Shown: positions 25,501-36,500 of the stretch, piece after piece | Layout: every line of letters starts with the position of its first letter | Numbering within the stretch: the first letter of the stretch is position 1 | NCBI RefSeq assembly: GCF_007565055.1 | Contig: NC_044559.1 | Location: 39,047,546-39,111,545, forward strand | Length of the DNA stretch: 64,000 nt | Source of the DNA: Rhinopithecus roxellana | Lineage: Eukaryota; Chordata; Mammalia; Primates; Cercopithecidae | Direction: 5' to 3' | Position numbers and translations under genes: made by a program | Notes under the pieces: generated by a model | Databases searched by the model: none | Seen by the model: only the letters and a program-made list of their open reading frames with translations | Told to the model about the DNA's origin: nothing

Positions 25501-26399
25501 CTAGACACATTCACATTTAAAAAGGAGTCTTTGTAAAATGAAACTACAGAATTTAAACATTTTAAATTAGTATTTTAAAAGTTGTTTTAAATAAAATGAT
25601 CTACCTTAACATTCTGAAGTTTTTCCGCAAAAGCATCAATAGTTTTACTTTGTGATATTTCCAAATATTAAAGAATTTTCCCTAGTAAACTCTAATTCTA
25701 AAATTTGAAATGTTTTCAAATATTTCTAGGAATCACTAGTATCTCTTCTACAATATCACTTGTTAATTTACCTCAAAGTTAAAATAAATAAGTAAAGAGA
25801 TAAGAAGTAAATCAGTGAGGACTTGAAACTGTCCTTTAATTTGTGCTATGGACTAATCTTCTATATATCAGCCAGAAAATAACCGAATCATTAGAGCAAA
25901 AAACCTGATCACCGCAGTAATCACTATGGCATTTGGCAGTGATCAAAGTGGGTTTTTTTGGTTGGTTTGTTTCTCTTTCTTAAACATACGTCTTCTTTTG
26001 GAACAAGAATACCTAAGGAGGAGAAACTATTCAGAGTAAAAAGTGTACAGTGCTTGCAAAGATTTAAAAAAAAAAAATCCTACGTTAAGAACAAAGATCT
26101 ATTAAAACTGGTTAACAGTGCTTTTATGAGACAATGCAAACTGTAAATTCCTGGTTCTAGGATTTTTAAATCTTTCAATGAGAAGTCACATAACAACAAG
26201 CTCTTTGGAGGGCATTTAAAAATAAGTTATTTTTAGAGTATTTTAGAGTACTATTACACCTTCCACAATAGCTCTTTCCAAACCCCGTTACTGCTGGAAT
26301 TATAAAGCAAAGTCCATTTTGGTCTACACATTGACTCATTTTGTATTTAAGAAGTGAATTCAAATTAAATGTGAAATCCAGGAGGTGTGCCACCTGGCT

Positions 26400-26440
26400 G
26401 GGAGGTGGGAAGAGGAGGAAGAGGGAAGGGGCAGGACAGG
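26400..26440 (+). repeat. GA-rich low-complexity tract
   Basis: Nearly pure purine run of mixed GGA and GAA units. Confidence 0.7.
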
Positions 26441-26739
26441 AGTAACTTTCTCAAACGCCAGTCAACTCCTTATTGTGTATGGGAAATAAATATAACTTCA
26501 AACTATCACAGAATAACTGACATTAATTATTTTCAAAGGAGTGTGTCCTACTGATCTTGTTTAACCGAGTGGGTTCTAGAGACTTGGGGCTTCACTTTCA
26601 TGACAAAGGTATATCCTGAGAACTGTGACATAATGTAACAAAAATCTTCAGTGAGTCGAAAAGGAGGAAGAGAGAAACACCCCGTGTATTTCGTCAATAA
26701 TGAAGCGTAGAATAACATCCTAAAAGCACCTGTACTTAT

Positions 26740-26985
26740 TGGACTTTAACCATAGTACCTTTCTGAGCACTTTGCATGTTAACTCACTTAATCCTTGTAA
26801 CAATCCTATGATGTGAGTGCTCTATTTATCTTCATTTACCGATGAGGAAATGGGCACAGAGATGGTAAGGCGCTTATCCAAGGTAACATAGTAAGCGGCT
26901 GAGTTAGGACACAAGAAAGGCAGCCCCACCCCACGGTCCAAGCTCTTTAGGCATAAGCTCTACTTCTTCCATAGAGCTGCTCTAA
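26740..26985 (-). repeat. MIR element
   Basis: Reverse MIR text includes TTAACTCACTTAATCCTTGTA, ACAATCCTATGATGTGAGTG and CGATGAGGAAATGGGCACAGA. Diverged, but the order is kept. Confidence 0.8.
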
Positions 26986-26999
26986 ACTGTCAGTTCTAC

Positions 27000-27550
27000 T
27001 GTGAGCTCACTGCTGGCTGGTTTCGAGGAGTCCAGTACAATTTCACGAGGCTTCTTCCAATCAGAAATAATGATTCAGAAAAGTCTTAGATTTAGTCTAA
27101 AAGAGACAGAATAATGGCTGAAATGCAACAGGTTTGGAAATATCTGTGCTCTTGATTTTCTGTTTACCCCTCCTGCTCCACTCTGCCTCTCCCTGCACCC
27201 CAGGACCCTGACCTCTGGAGAGTGTATCACCTGGGCTGGCCCACTGGCTTATTATGTTCTGCCACTGGGAGGCACCTCCAAGAGGTTGGAGCACTGAAAG
27301 CACAGGAGGCAGGGTATTTACTCCCCTTCCCCCAGCCCCATCCCACCATTGCCCCCCTCCCTCCCTGCTGGGCTGCAATAGCATCTCTACCTACAGCCAC
27401 AGCTGCAGCTAAGCATGCAGTGCTGGTCCCTGGTGCTGTACCCTCCCTTCTTGATGTCCTTAACCCTGCCGACACCTTCTCCACGAAACTTTCCTCAGAT
27501 ATTTGAGTGTGTCATTTGTTTCCTATTAGGATTCTTAACTGATACATGAA
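27000..27550. other. GC-richer unassigned stretch in intron 3
   Basis: Small overlapping open frames on both strands (about 27.1-27.5 kb) result from C-rich composition and lack splice support. The ending, like CTATTAGGATTCTTAACTGATAC, resembles 3' text of old interspersed repeats. The family is not assigned. Confidence 0.35.
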
Positions 27551-28069
27551 TATAAAATAAATGCCATAAACCATTCACTTAATAATTTAAAATAATTAAG
27601 GACAAAGGTTTGTTCTATTTCTCTCTTAGAAAAGAACTAAAGAAAAATAATTACTTCAATTTCTGACTTATGCTCCACAACTACTTATTTTAACATTTTT
27701 TTCTTTTCAAAATATGCATACCCTCTTCTTACTTTGTAAATAATTCACTGCTAGCCTCCCCTCCCCGCCCCCTCCAACACACACAAACTCCTAGCCTTCA
27801 TTTAACAATATGCTTTTCATATTCACAGAGCTAGAGTACTTATGTTCAAAATTATTTTCCATTTAGGATTGCATTTTTAAAGATTCATTGCTCCTGCAGT
27901 AAGTAAAATGGTAAAATTACTTCAAGTGACTTGGATTTGAATAATACCACCTCACACTTACATATTGTCTTACAATTTATAACACACTTTCACAAACTGA
28001 ATTTCTCCGAACATGTTTCCAAAGGAACAGTAATCAATAAAATCTTACACCATAAAATCTCATACAATC

Positions 28070-29815
28070 AGAATCCCATCTGATCAATCTCACCCCTGAC
28101 ACCCCCTCTCTCCTAGAGACCTGCTGGTGTCCTCCCACCCTCATCCCAGTTGTCTCCTAATCTACCTGTATTTACTCACCTCTCTCATTAGGACTCGCTG
28201 ACAGTCCATTATCTCTTGGACAATCTACCATTTTTTTTTTTTTTTTTGAGACGGAGTCTTGCTCTGTCGCCCAGGCTGGAGTGCAGTGGCCGGATCTCAG
28301 CTCACTGCAAGCTCCGCCTCCCGGGTTCACGCCATTCTCCTGCCTCAGCCTCCCGAGTAGCTGGGACCACAGGCGCCCGCCACCTCGCCTGGCTAATTTT
28401 TTGTATTTTTAGTAGAGACGGGGTTTCACCGTGTTAGCCAGGATGGTCTCGATCTCCTGACCTCGTGATCCGCCCGTCTCGGCCTCCCAAAGTGCTGGGA
28501 TTACAGGCTTGAGCCACCGCGCCCGGCCCAATCTACCATTTTTATTTTGCCAATCTCTAAACCCTACCAAGTAGCCCTTGCTGACTTTGTTACCTTGACT
28601 CATTCATATTCTTTAATCTGAAACAACTCACACCACCAATACTCACTGCTTCTTTGACGAAGGCCCCCAACAAATCATTTTCACTAAAATCACCTCACTC
28701 TTTAATCTCTCAACTCCATGTGATACCAAATGGCTGCTCCTTTTTGAGACTCACTCTTCTTGCTATCTGGTAGCCTAACTTTTCTCCTATATTTCCAATC
28801 ACTCCTTTTCTTTGTTATCTTCCTCTTCACCTTTAGGTGGGGAACACTGGATATTTCCTAAGGTTGTTTTCAGGCATTTTCTACTCCACTTTGGTGATTT
28901 CATATTCTCTCACCACTAACTACCATCCCTATATGGATGGAGGACTAGTAAATCTTTTCAACCACCAATCTCTTTACCCTTTATAATATCATGTTTACAA
29001 ATGTCTGATCAAAATCTTGGATTGAATATCCTACCTGTCCCTGAAAGGCCAATCATCATGTCTTTTAGACCAGTTCTGTCTGGTTTTCTTCCTTCTCATA
29101 CCACCAATCTCCTGGGCACCCAAGGTGAAGCCTCAGAGACACCCTTCACTCCAGTCTTTGGCTTACATGCCTCACAAATAAACTGCCATGTTCTCACCAT
29201 TCAGCCTCTGCCACAGAACTCTCATCGTTTACTCCCTGCTCATTTTTACTGCTACTTTTCTGACCATAAGACCAAATTGCCTCCTGTTGAGACTACTGCA
29301 ACAGCCTCTTCAGTCTCTGCCCATCCCTCCTTGTCCAATCCAGCCTATTCATACTGAATATGGCGTTCTCAAGCTCAAGTCTAACGTCATTATTCATCTG
29401 TCACAAAACTTTTGACCTCCAACCTCCTGAATAATGACAAAATTTCTTAGTCTGGCTTTCAAAGCCCATTGGATTTTATCCAATTTACCTTTCCAGACTT
29501 ATTGCCCACCCCCTAATGCCGAGGAACAATCCACTTCACTGTGAAACAGAAATGCTACCATCTATTTCACAGAATTAAAAGAGGGTTAAAAGAAATCAGT
29601 ATGAAAATGTTTTGTTTGACAAAGTGCTTTTCAAATACATGGTATAAAAGTTTGCTTCTGTGCATCTATCTTATCCCTGGATCCCCTCCCTTTCTACTGC
29701 AAGCCACTTAAAGGAAGGAACCATATTTCATTCCTCTTTTCATTCCTAGCATCTGACACAGTGCCAGCATGAAAGATTCCTAACAAAAGTATGCTGAATA
29801 CATTAATAACCAGTA
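28070..29815 (+). repeat. Long L2 LINE fragment, split by an AluY
   Basis: Pieces resembling L2 internal and 3' sequence occur in sense: GACTACTGCAACAGCCTCTTC at about 29291, CTGGCTTTCAAAGCCCATTGG near 29453, and the terminal part CTTAAAGGAAGGAACCATAT to CAGTGCCAGCATGA near 29707-29775. The AluY inserted into or beside it at 28.23 kb. The C-rich open frame at 29001-29357 is read through this repeat and is not a gene. Confidence 0.55.
28236..28528 (-). repeat. Full-length young AluY of Old World monkey type (AluYRa-like)
   Basis: The element is almost free of CpG decay and is bounded by a perfect 15-base target-site duplication (CAATCTACCATTTTT at 28221-28235 and 28529-28543). Read in sense it carries the cercopithecid AluYRa variants: GCTCAAGCCTGTAATC (human AluY has CACGCC), GAGACGGGCGG, GGCGAGGTGGCGGGCGCC, and GAGATCCGGCCACTGC near the end. 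The low divergence and intact duplication imply a recent insertion, after the split from apes. Confidence 0.93.
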
Positions 29816-30804
29816 ATTAACAAAAATGTGTAAAAACTGGGGTGAGTTGACTGAGTAAATCAATGGTAGGGCAATGTAAGTTCCACCAACAAGATCCCAA
29901 GTCCCCAAAGAGTGGAAGAAATAATGTTCCTGAATAAGAAAGATTATTTATATCTATACCTGATGATACATTAGTGGAGTGTTTTTCAGTTATTTTTAAG
30001 ATAGAAAGAATTATTCTCATATTTAAGTCAATAGGAATTAAAGCACATTTTCAAATTGGTAGACCTCCAGTAGAATCAATTCAATCAGCCAGTTTATCCA
30101 GTATGCCAACTAGGTCTACCAGGATAGGTATCTGACACAATACAGATTAATAGATTTTTCTGGTAAATCCTGAAAACATTTATTCCACAGAGGTTACATG
30201 TTGAAGGGTTTTTTTTTTAATGTTCTTTAACAATCCTCTTTCCAAAGCTCTAAAAAAATGAAGTGCCCGAAGAGATTCCACTAGAGAGATTTCACTGGAA
30301 TCTTTAGCACATTCCAATTATGTTTATTATACATGCAAATAAGGCTTAAGAGGCAAGACAAAACTAAATATTTTTTTCTTTCTTTTTAGAAAAAAGCAAA
30401 AAACTCAGTACCAAATCAAATTAATGATATTATAGATGAAAGGACTACATTCTGTCTCCTGGGACTGGGCATGTACACCAAAACTTGGATGACAAAACAG
30501 AACCTAATACATAAATGTCTATGGGGATTAACAGTAATTTACTTATTAATATTCTCATGGGGTATCTTTTATGAGCTCTCAGAGGCAAGACAATTAAAAA
30601 TTGTGGTCAGTGACACCAAAGATCATGGACAGCAAATTCAGACCTAGCTGCTTCTCCATAATGAATAATGATGAATATGTTGTTGGTGAAACTCCTAGAA
30701 CTTGAGGATTTCAAGATGTCTATGAAATTAAGGCTTGGTTTGTCAAGGATATAATAGTCAATCAAGTCTAACTTACACATTTCTCCTGGTAAAGAACAGA
30801 AATA

Positions 30805-31083
30805 GTGGTTTATGCCTGCAATTTCAGCACTCTGGGAGGAGGCAGGTGGATCACTTGAGGTCAAGAGTTCGAGACCAGCCTGGTCAACATGGTGAAACTC
30901 CGTCTCTACTAAAAAATACAAAACTTAGCTGGATGTGGTGGCATGTGCCTATAATCCCAGCTACTCGGGAGGTTTAGGCAGGAGGACTGCCTGAACCTGG
31001 GAGACGGAGGCTGCTGTGAGCTGAGATCACGCCACTGCACTCCAGCCTAGGCAACAGAGTGAGACTCTGCCTCAAAAAAAAAA
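30805..31083 (+). repeat. Alu (AluS-like) with target-site duplication
   Basis: Both arms and the poly-A tail are present; only the first few 5' bases are missing. Flanking duplications are AAAGAACAGAAATA (30791-30804) and AAAGAATAGAAATA (31084-31097). Open frames on either strand here are Alu-derived. Confidence 0.92.
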
Positions 31084-31443
31084 AAAGAATAGAAATAATT
31101 ATTTCAAAGACAGTCAAACAACCCACAAATTTCAACACAAGGCCTATGGATTCCAAAAGTTCTCCATTCCTTTAAAACTAAGCTTCTCACCCTTTTTTTT
31201 TTTTTTTTTAATATCCCTAATACATAAGAATAAATCCAACAACAAGCATAAAATTTGACATCTCAAGTTAAAAACTCAGATGAAGTTTTGCATTTTACTA
31301 ATATAATCATGTGTCTTTTGATATAAAATGAGTATTTTCTCCCTAGATCTTTAGGAAATGTATCACTTTGGGAAACTGTGTTGTGTTTGGCCTGTTACCC
31401 TGAGTAGACCCTTGCCCGCCACCTGCTACGTATCCATTAGTCA

Positions 31444-31450
<7 letters not shown>

Positions 31451-31490
<40 letters not shown>
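31451..31490 (+). repeat. (GT)20 microsatellite
   Basis: Twenty uninterrupted GT units. Confidence 0.97.
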
Positions 31491-31493
<3 letters not shown>

Positions 31494-31499
31494 CAAGTC

Positions 31500-32060
31500 C
31501 TGTTCATTTTAGCAGCAAAACAGTGAGCAGGAGTGACGAGAGCAAGGCACCTGCAAGCCAAAGCCAGCACAGACTCTGCCAGTCTATGTTATCAAGACAG
31601 ACCCAGTAGCCTTGATCAAGCTTTTCCTGCAAGGAGAGAGTATAAGGATAATCTGGAGAGATGTGACTCTTCCATGAGGGTGCAAGCAAGGTATCCCTAG
31701 GTCCCTGTGAAGCAGGTGAAAAAAGCCAGAAGGCCCACAACACCCTGGCCAAAAGCACCCCAAGCTGGCTCTGTGTGGGCCTATGACAAAGCTATGTTCT
31801 GGAGAAGTCATGGTGTCCTCTGGTTACCACGAAGGCCTCAGGTGTTTAAGAACAGCCTGCAACGAAGCCCCTGGCCAGTAAGCACCCACATTCCTAGCCC
31901 CAGCCATGACTGCAGAGCCTTCAAGGAAGGACATCAAGGCGGCCAGACTTCCACGGGCCTCACAGTTGGGTGACGCAAGCCACAGGCTCCTACACTTGCT
32001 TCTTAGAAGCAACTGCTGGTGTGACTGGGGAATTTCCACCACTCTGCAACCCAAGTTGAG
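31500..32060. other. GC-richer non-repetitive block in intron 3
   Basis: Composition differs sharply from its AT-rich surroundings. Four overlapping short frames lie on both strands. The minus-strand 84-codon frame (31504-31758) ends in a hydrophobic Leu-rich stretch but begins at GTG and has no splice context. It may be an old LTR, a conserved element or a decayed retrocopy. I cannot identify it. Confidence 0.3.
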
Positions 32061-32569
32061 AAGCCGTAAAACATTCTTGGCAGTCAAGAGTTTGTTTCAG
32101 TGGGGCTATTAAATTATAAAATTTTTGCCAGAAAAGAATATATTGTTTTGTGTAAAACACAATTTCCAGGGCCATCCCCCAACAGCTGAATATAATGATC
32201 TTCTTATAAATTGTACATTATACTATACAACTTTCAGTCAGCTTTTTAAAATGTTTCTGCATGAAGAAAAAAAGAAACTATTCAAAGAACAATTAAAACA
32301 GGTACCCACTGATTTAAAGAGTGTACCTCTAATACACATTAATATCTGCAAATTTCTTATGCCACAATAATTTCACTGTTGTCCCATTTCTGTAAGTTAT
32401 ATCATTAAAATGTTTCACCACAAAAACTTTTTGTTCGGAATCTAAAATCACACTTGGAAATGCAGTTTTTCTGAGTTTGTGTGCAACTCTTCCGATTCTG
32501 GCATTATTACGTATGTAACAGCAATGGCACGGTTCTCTGAGTTTTCCTAAAATAGTATTTTCATCACAT

Positions 32570-33010
32570 CAGTCATATATGGAAAACCCTTCATACATTC
32601 TATAGAATCAGATGCAAATTCTTCATTCTGGTATGCTAAATTCATACTAATAAGGTCATATTTCCACTACCACTTCCAACCTTTAATTGTTTAAGGCAGG
32701 CTGGGTCCCTGAGAACCACTTCACACATTCATTTTTACCTCTCTACCTTTTCTCATTTATCTTTTCCTCTCTGTCTTCACAGATCCATCCTTCGAGACTC
32801 TTAGTTCTACCTTTTCTGTAATGCCTAGACTGCCTAATCTTACCCACCTAATCTATAATTTTTATCTCTATCAGCACTTACCAACTGTACCACCCAGGAC
32901 AGTTATTTACAACTAGGACAATTAATTACACATTTTATACCTACCTGCTTATACTTTTAAAGACAGAGACTTTGCTTTGTGCATCCTTTGTATCAGAGTA
33001 TCAACATAAT
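32570..33010 (+). repeat. L2-like fragment
   Basis: C/T-rich wording and a 3' end such as AGACAGAGACTTTGCTTTGTGC resemble the L2 tail. Diverged; approximate limits. Confidence 0.35.
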
Positions 33011-34064
33011 CCTCACAAAGAACAGCAATAATACATATAATCAAGAAAGAGAAAAAATTTCCATCCCTTGTATCAAATTCAAAAATAAACATCTGAATCT
33101 TAGAATGTCACCCTAATATATACTGTCTGGTAGTGTAAAGATGGAAGGCACAAAGAGTTCATATTAAAAGATCTTACCCACCTCTGTAAGTACAAGAGAT
33201 ATTATTCCATAAATGATGTGATGACAGTCTAACAATATTTAACATTCAACTTTTGGTTATGTATTTTTTTCTGTTAAGTGAAAAAGATGTATTTTTTAAA
33301 ACCAGGATGACAAAACATTAAAAATACAACGAATATTATTTCTGATATATTAAAGAACCTTGAATTCAGAGGCTACTAGAGTAGAATCTTGTACTTCTGA
33401 TGAAAAACAGAGAAAAGAGGGCACCTGCATTGACATAGAAATAAAAGAGCCAACCTCCAAATCTTCGTTGGAAGAGACATTAGTGCCCGTGTGAATTTCC
33501 TAAGGCAACTGCCCTTTTCCCAAAGAGCACTGAAATATTCTGAGGAGTTTTCAATAAGCAGCCTTTATCTTTCCTACTATCACAGTCTGAACTGCCTTCT
33601 TTAACAATTTAATTTGAGCTCAGCCATCTGAGTTTAGGAAATTGTCACCATGCCTTAATGGAAAGCCACAGCTTAGGTATCTACCCTGCGATATCCTTAT
33701 TAGTGCCATGAAAGAATTTCTGAACATAAGACTTTATTTATATCAATATTTACTATAATAGCTTTGCCTTATGAATTTTCTACTTAATACAGAGAAAACT
33801 TTTACTTAATTTCAATGTGGTTTTAGTTTTATCTCATCAAAGATTATTGCTGAACATATGTCTTGAAAGATACTAGAAAAACTATCAAGTTTATTGCTTC
33901 CTGACAAATGCATGTCCTTTATCAGTTGGTGAAAACCAGAGGCTTCTAAATTCTACTTTTATTTAAGTTTCTTTTTTAAATGAGAAGATATTATTACTTG
34001 GAAAAAAATTCCACCTAATTTATTTAAAGCGATTGTTAAGTATTCTGTAGATGCTGTATATTAA

Positions 34065-34300
34065 GATCATAGCAAGGGCTATCGTTTCTGGATGCACTGT
34101 GTGTCAAACACTACCCACAGCACTTTTTGTACAAGACATTATTTAATCTGTCCTACACCAAGGTTATTATCTCCATTTTACAGCTGGAAAAATGAGGTGT
34201 AGAAAGGTTAAGTAAGGCCACACGGCTAAGAGAGACTCAAATGCAGACCTGACTCCTAAATCTGAACTCTTAATACTTATCCTATACTGCCTTCAGAATA
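34065..34300 (-). repeat. MIR element
   Basis: Reverse MIR text: TATCTCCATTTTACAGCTGG, AGAAAGGTTAAGTAAGGCCAC, GAACTCTTAATACTTATCCTATACTGCCT. Confidence 0.85.
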
Positions 34301-34839
34301 TCCTATTATTAGTATCTCAGTGTTTTCATGTTGTACTGTAAAGCCTTTCACTGAAAGAAGTGAATCAAATGTACTTTGAGTCAAAGATTAAATTATGTTC
34401 AGTATGATTTTCATTTTTAATTATTTGGAGCATTTAATTTCTTTGAAGACAAAAAGTCTCTACAAAACAAATGCATTGTAAACCTCTAGTAAATAAAATA
34501 TGTGATTAACTGGAACACCCCCATTCCCATACCGGGCTCTGCAACAAAGAGTTCATTATCCTTAATGCAGAGCTGCTGCAGCGCACTCACTAATTGGCTC
34601 CTTGGTAGCCTAAAGTAGCAAACATACTTCCTCAGGAACCTACCAGTCAGGGAATGACATAGAATATAGCTCCATGACTCCAACTAGAAAAAGAAATGGT
34701 AAAATTACTAAGCTGTTAATAAACAGCTAACGATATAATAGTATTTAGTCACTTTTTATAAATTATCCCTTCAAAACTTATCTAATAATTTTCAAAAAGA
34801 GCTTTACTGCCATTTACTAAAACAGAGTTGTCTATCTAC

Positions 34840-35135
34840 TCATGCCCCAACTTACAAAATGATGTTCCATGGTCAAGATCAAGCCCAAAGTGCTCCCCTT
34901 TGAAGAAGCACTTCCCAATTTCCAGTAGACTGAACTGCTCTTTTGTCCACCTTTCCACAGTAAACTCCATGTACTTCTGTTTAACACAGTTTATTCTGCT
35001 TTGATTATAGGTTATTTCTTACACATCCCTCTCCATAGCTGGTGTGGCTAGGACTGTCATCCCCCATACCTCCCCAACCCTAGCAGAGCTTTACACACAA
35101 CATTTGTTAAACATATTTTTCTTAATAGCAATTTG
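34840..35135 (+). repeat. L2 LINE 3' fragment
   Basis: Contains CACTTCCCAATTTCCAGTAG, ATGTACTTCTGTTTAACAC and TTTACACACAACATTTGTTAA in the L2 order. Moderately diverged. Confidence 0.5.
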
Positions 35136-36169
35136 AATTAAGGTATACTCTAAGAAGGCCAAGCTGATTCACCTAATTGCTTTTAAAGTGGTATCAGTAC
35201 TTTCATCCAAGATTTCTAAGCTTAAATATATAAAATACATAAAAACATTTTATTTGGTGTATAATATATTAAATACATAACAATAACATTTTAATATTAT
35301 AAGTATTTATTATATAGCAATATATTTAATACATCATATCAAAGAGCAAGAATTAATCCTTAAAAGTTCAAAGAGACAAACGTCAAATGTCTGGACCCTA
35401 ATAGTCTTAGAAACCAGTTACATGCATGTAAGAAAAATCACTTCATAATTAATTTGTATCACCAGCAGCTATTTAAAACACCTCCGCTACAAGGTAACAG
35501 CACCACCATAAATTAAATATACAGGAACGCTACCTGTATTTCAAAAGTTAAAGCATTATTGTCATGGGAAAAAAGTAATCACAGATGATATCATCATAGT
35601 GGCCCAACTGGAAATGTTCTAAGCATAGAAGCCTGGAAAAGTAGTGTCCACAGAAGCGAAGGCTAATTATGTAAGAAACAGAAGTTATCCTCTTAGCAAG
35701 AAACTAACAAAAAGCGTCCAATGGAGACAACCCTTTGGTCAAGCCAAAACCACCAGAGAGAAATATATTTAGTAATTTCAATGCTAAGGGGAAAGAAACA
35801 CTTTAAATGCATATATCCACAACCAGTTACTGAAATTTCCACTCTTGTGTTCAAAGAAGCCAAAGTGTTTCAGTGTTGAAAAACAAACTTTCAAAACCTG
35901 CTACTGTTTTCATGCTAACTTGCTAGTCTCAAACAATTCAAAACACCTAATTCCTAGTCTCTAAAAAAAAACAACAAAATCCAAAATAAACAATATAGCA
36001 CCTCGTTAAAAAAACAAAAAGAAAAAATGCAAACCTTTCTATCAAGACTACAATCCCAAGTTTGATTCAAAGACTATAGACCTGACATTGTTGTACTAAA
36101 TTAAATGGATTTTTAAATGCTGCATTTCATTAAACTTAAGACACCAGCTGAAGACATATCATTGGAATA

Positions 36170-36500
36170 GTTTTTATTGTCTCTTCTCCCTTACTAGTCC
36201 CCGTATTGTCCCCTATCCAAAAGCAGAATGGGTAAGTCCCATAATGGGTAAATATTTCTCAAAGATGTTCCCTTCTTTTCCCTCCTCACTGTCAAACGAC
36301 CTCCATCAACTCTCACTAAAACAATTATAGTAACTTCCTAACTAGTTTCCCTGTCTCAAGTCCTTCTTCCCTTTTCCATCCTCTGTCCTCAACAGCTACT
36401 TCATGATAGAAGACAGTAATTCAATCATATTACAAATCAACATTTTCATGGTTCCCCAGTGTCTATACAATGTCCAACCCTTAATATGAAATTCAGCCCT
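36170..36500 (+). repeat. L2-like internal fragment
   Basis: Text such as TAGTAACTTCCTAACTAGTTTCCC, CATGGTTCCCCAGTGTCTATA and CAATGTCCAACCCTTA follows L2 internal consensus. Confidence 0.55.

Noticed and set aside
29001..29357. 118-codon plus-strand frame
   Set aside because: Lies inside an L2-derived stretch. Pro/Ser/Thr-rich composition comes from the C-rich LINE sequence.
30607..30977. Frames of 104 and 80 codons near 30.8 kb
   Set aside because: Both are translations of the Alu at 30805-31083 and its flank. The same applies to frames at 8027-8297, 9905-10153 and 28216-28603.
31504..31758. 84-codon minus-strand frame ending in a hydrophobic stretch
   Set aside because: The apparent membrane segment is attractive, but the start is GTG and there is no promoter, splice or homology support.
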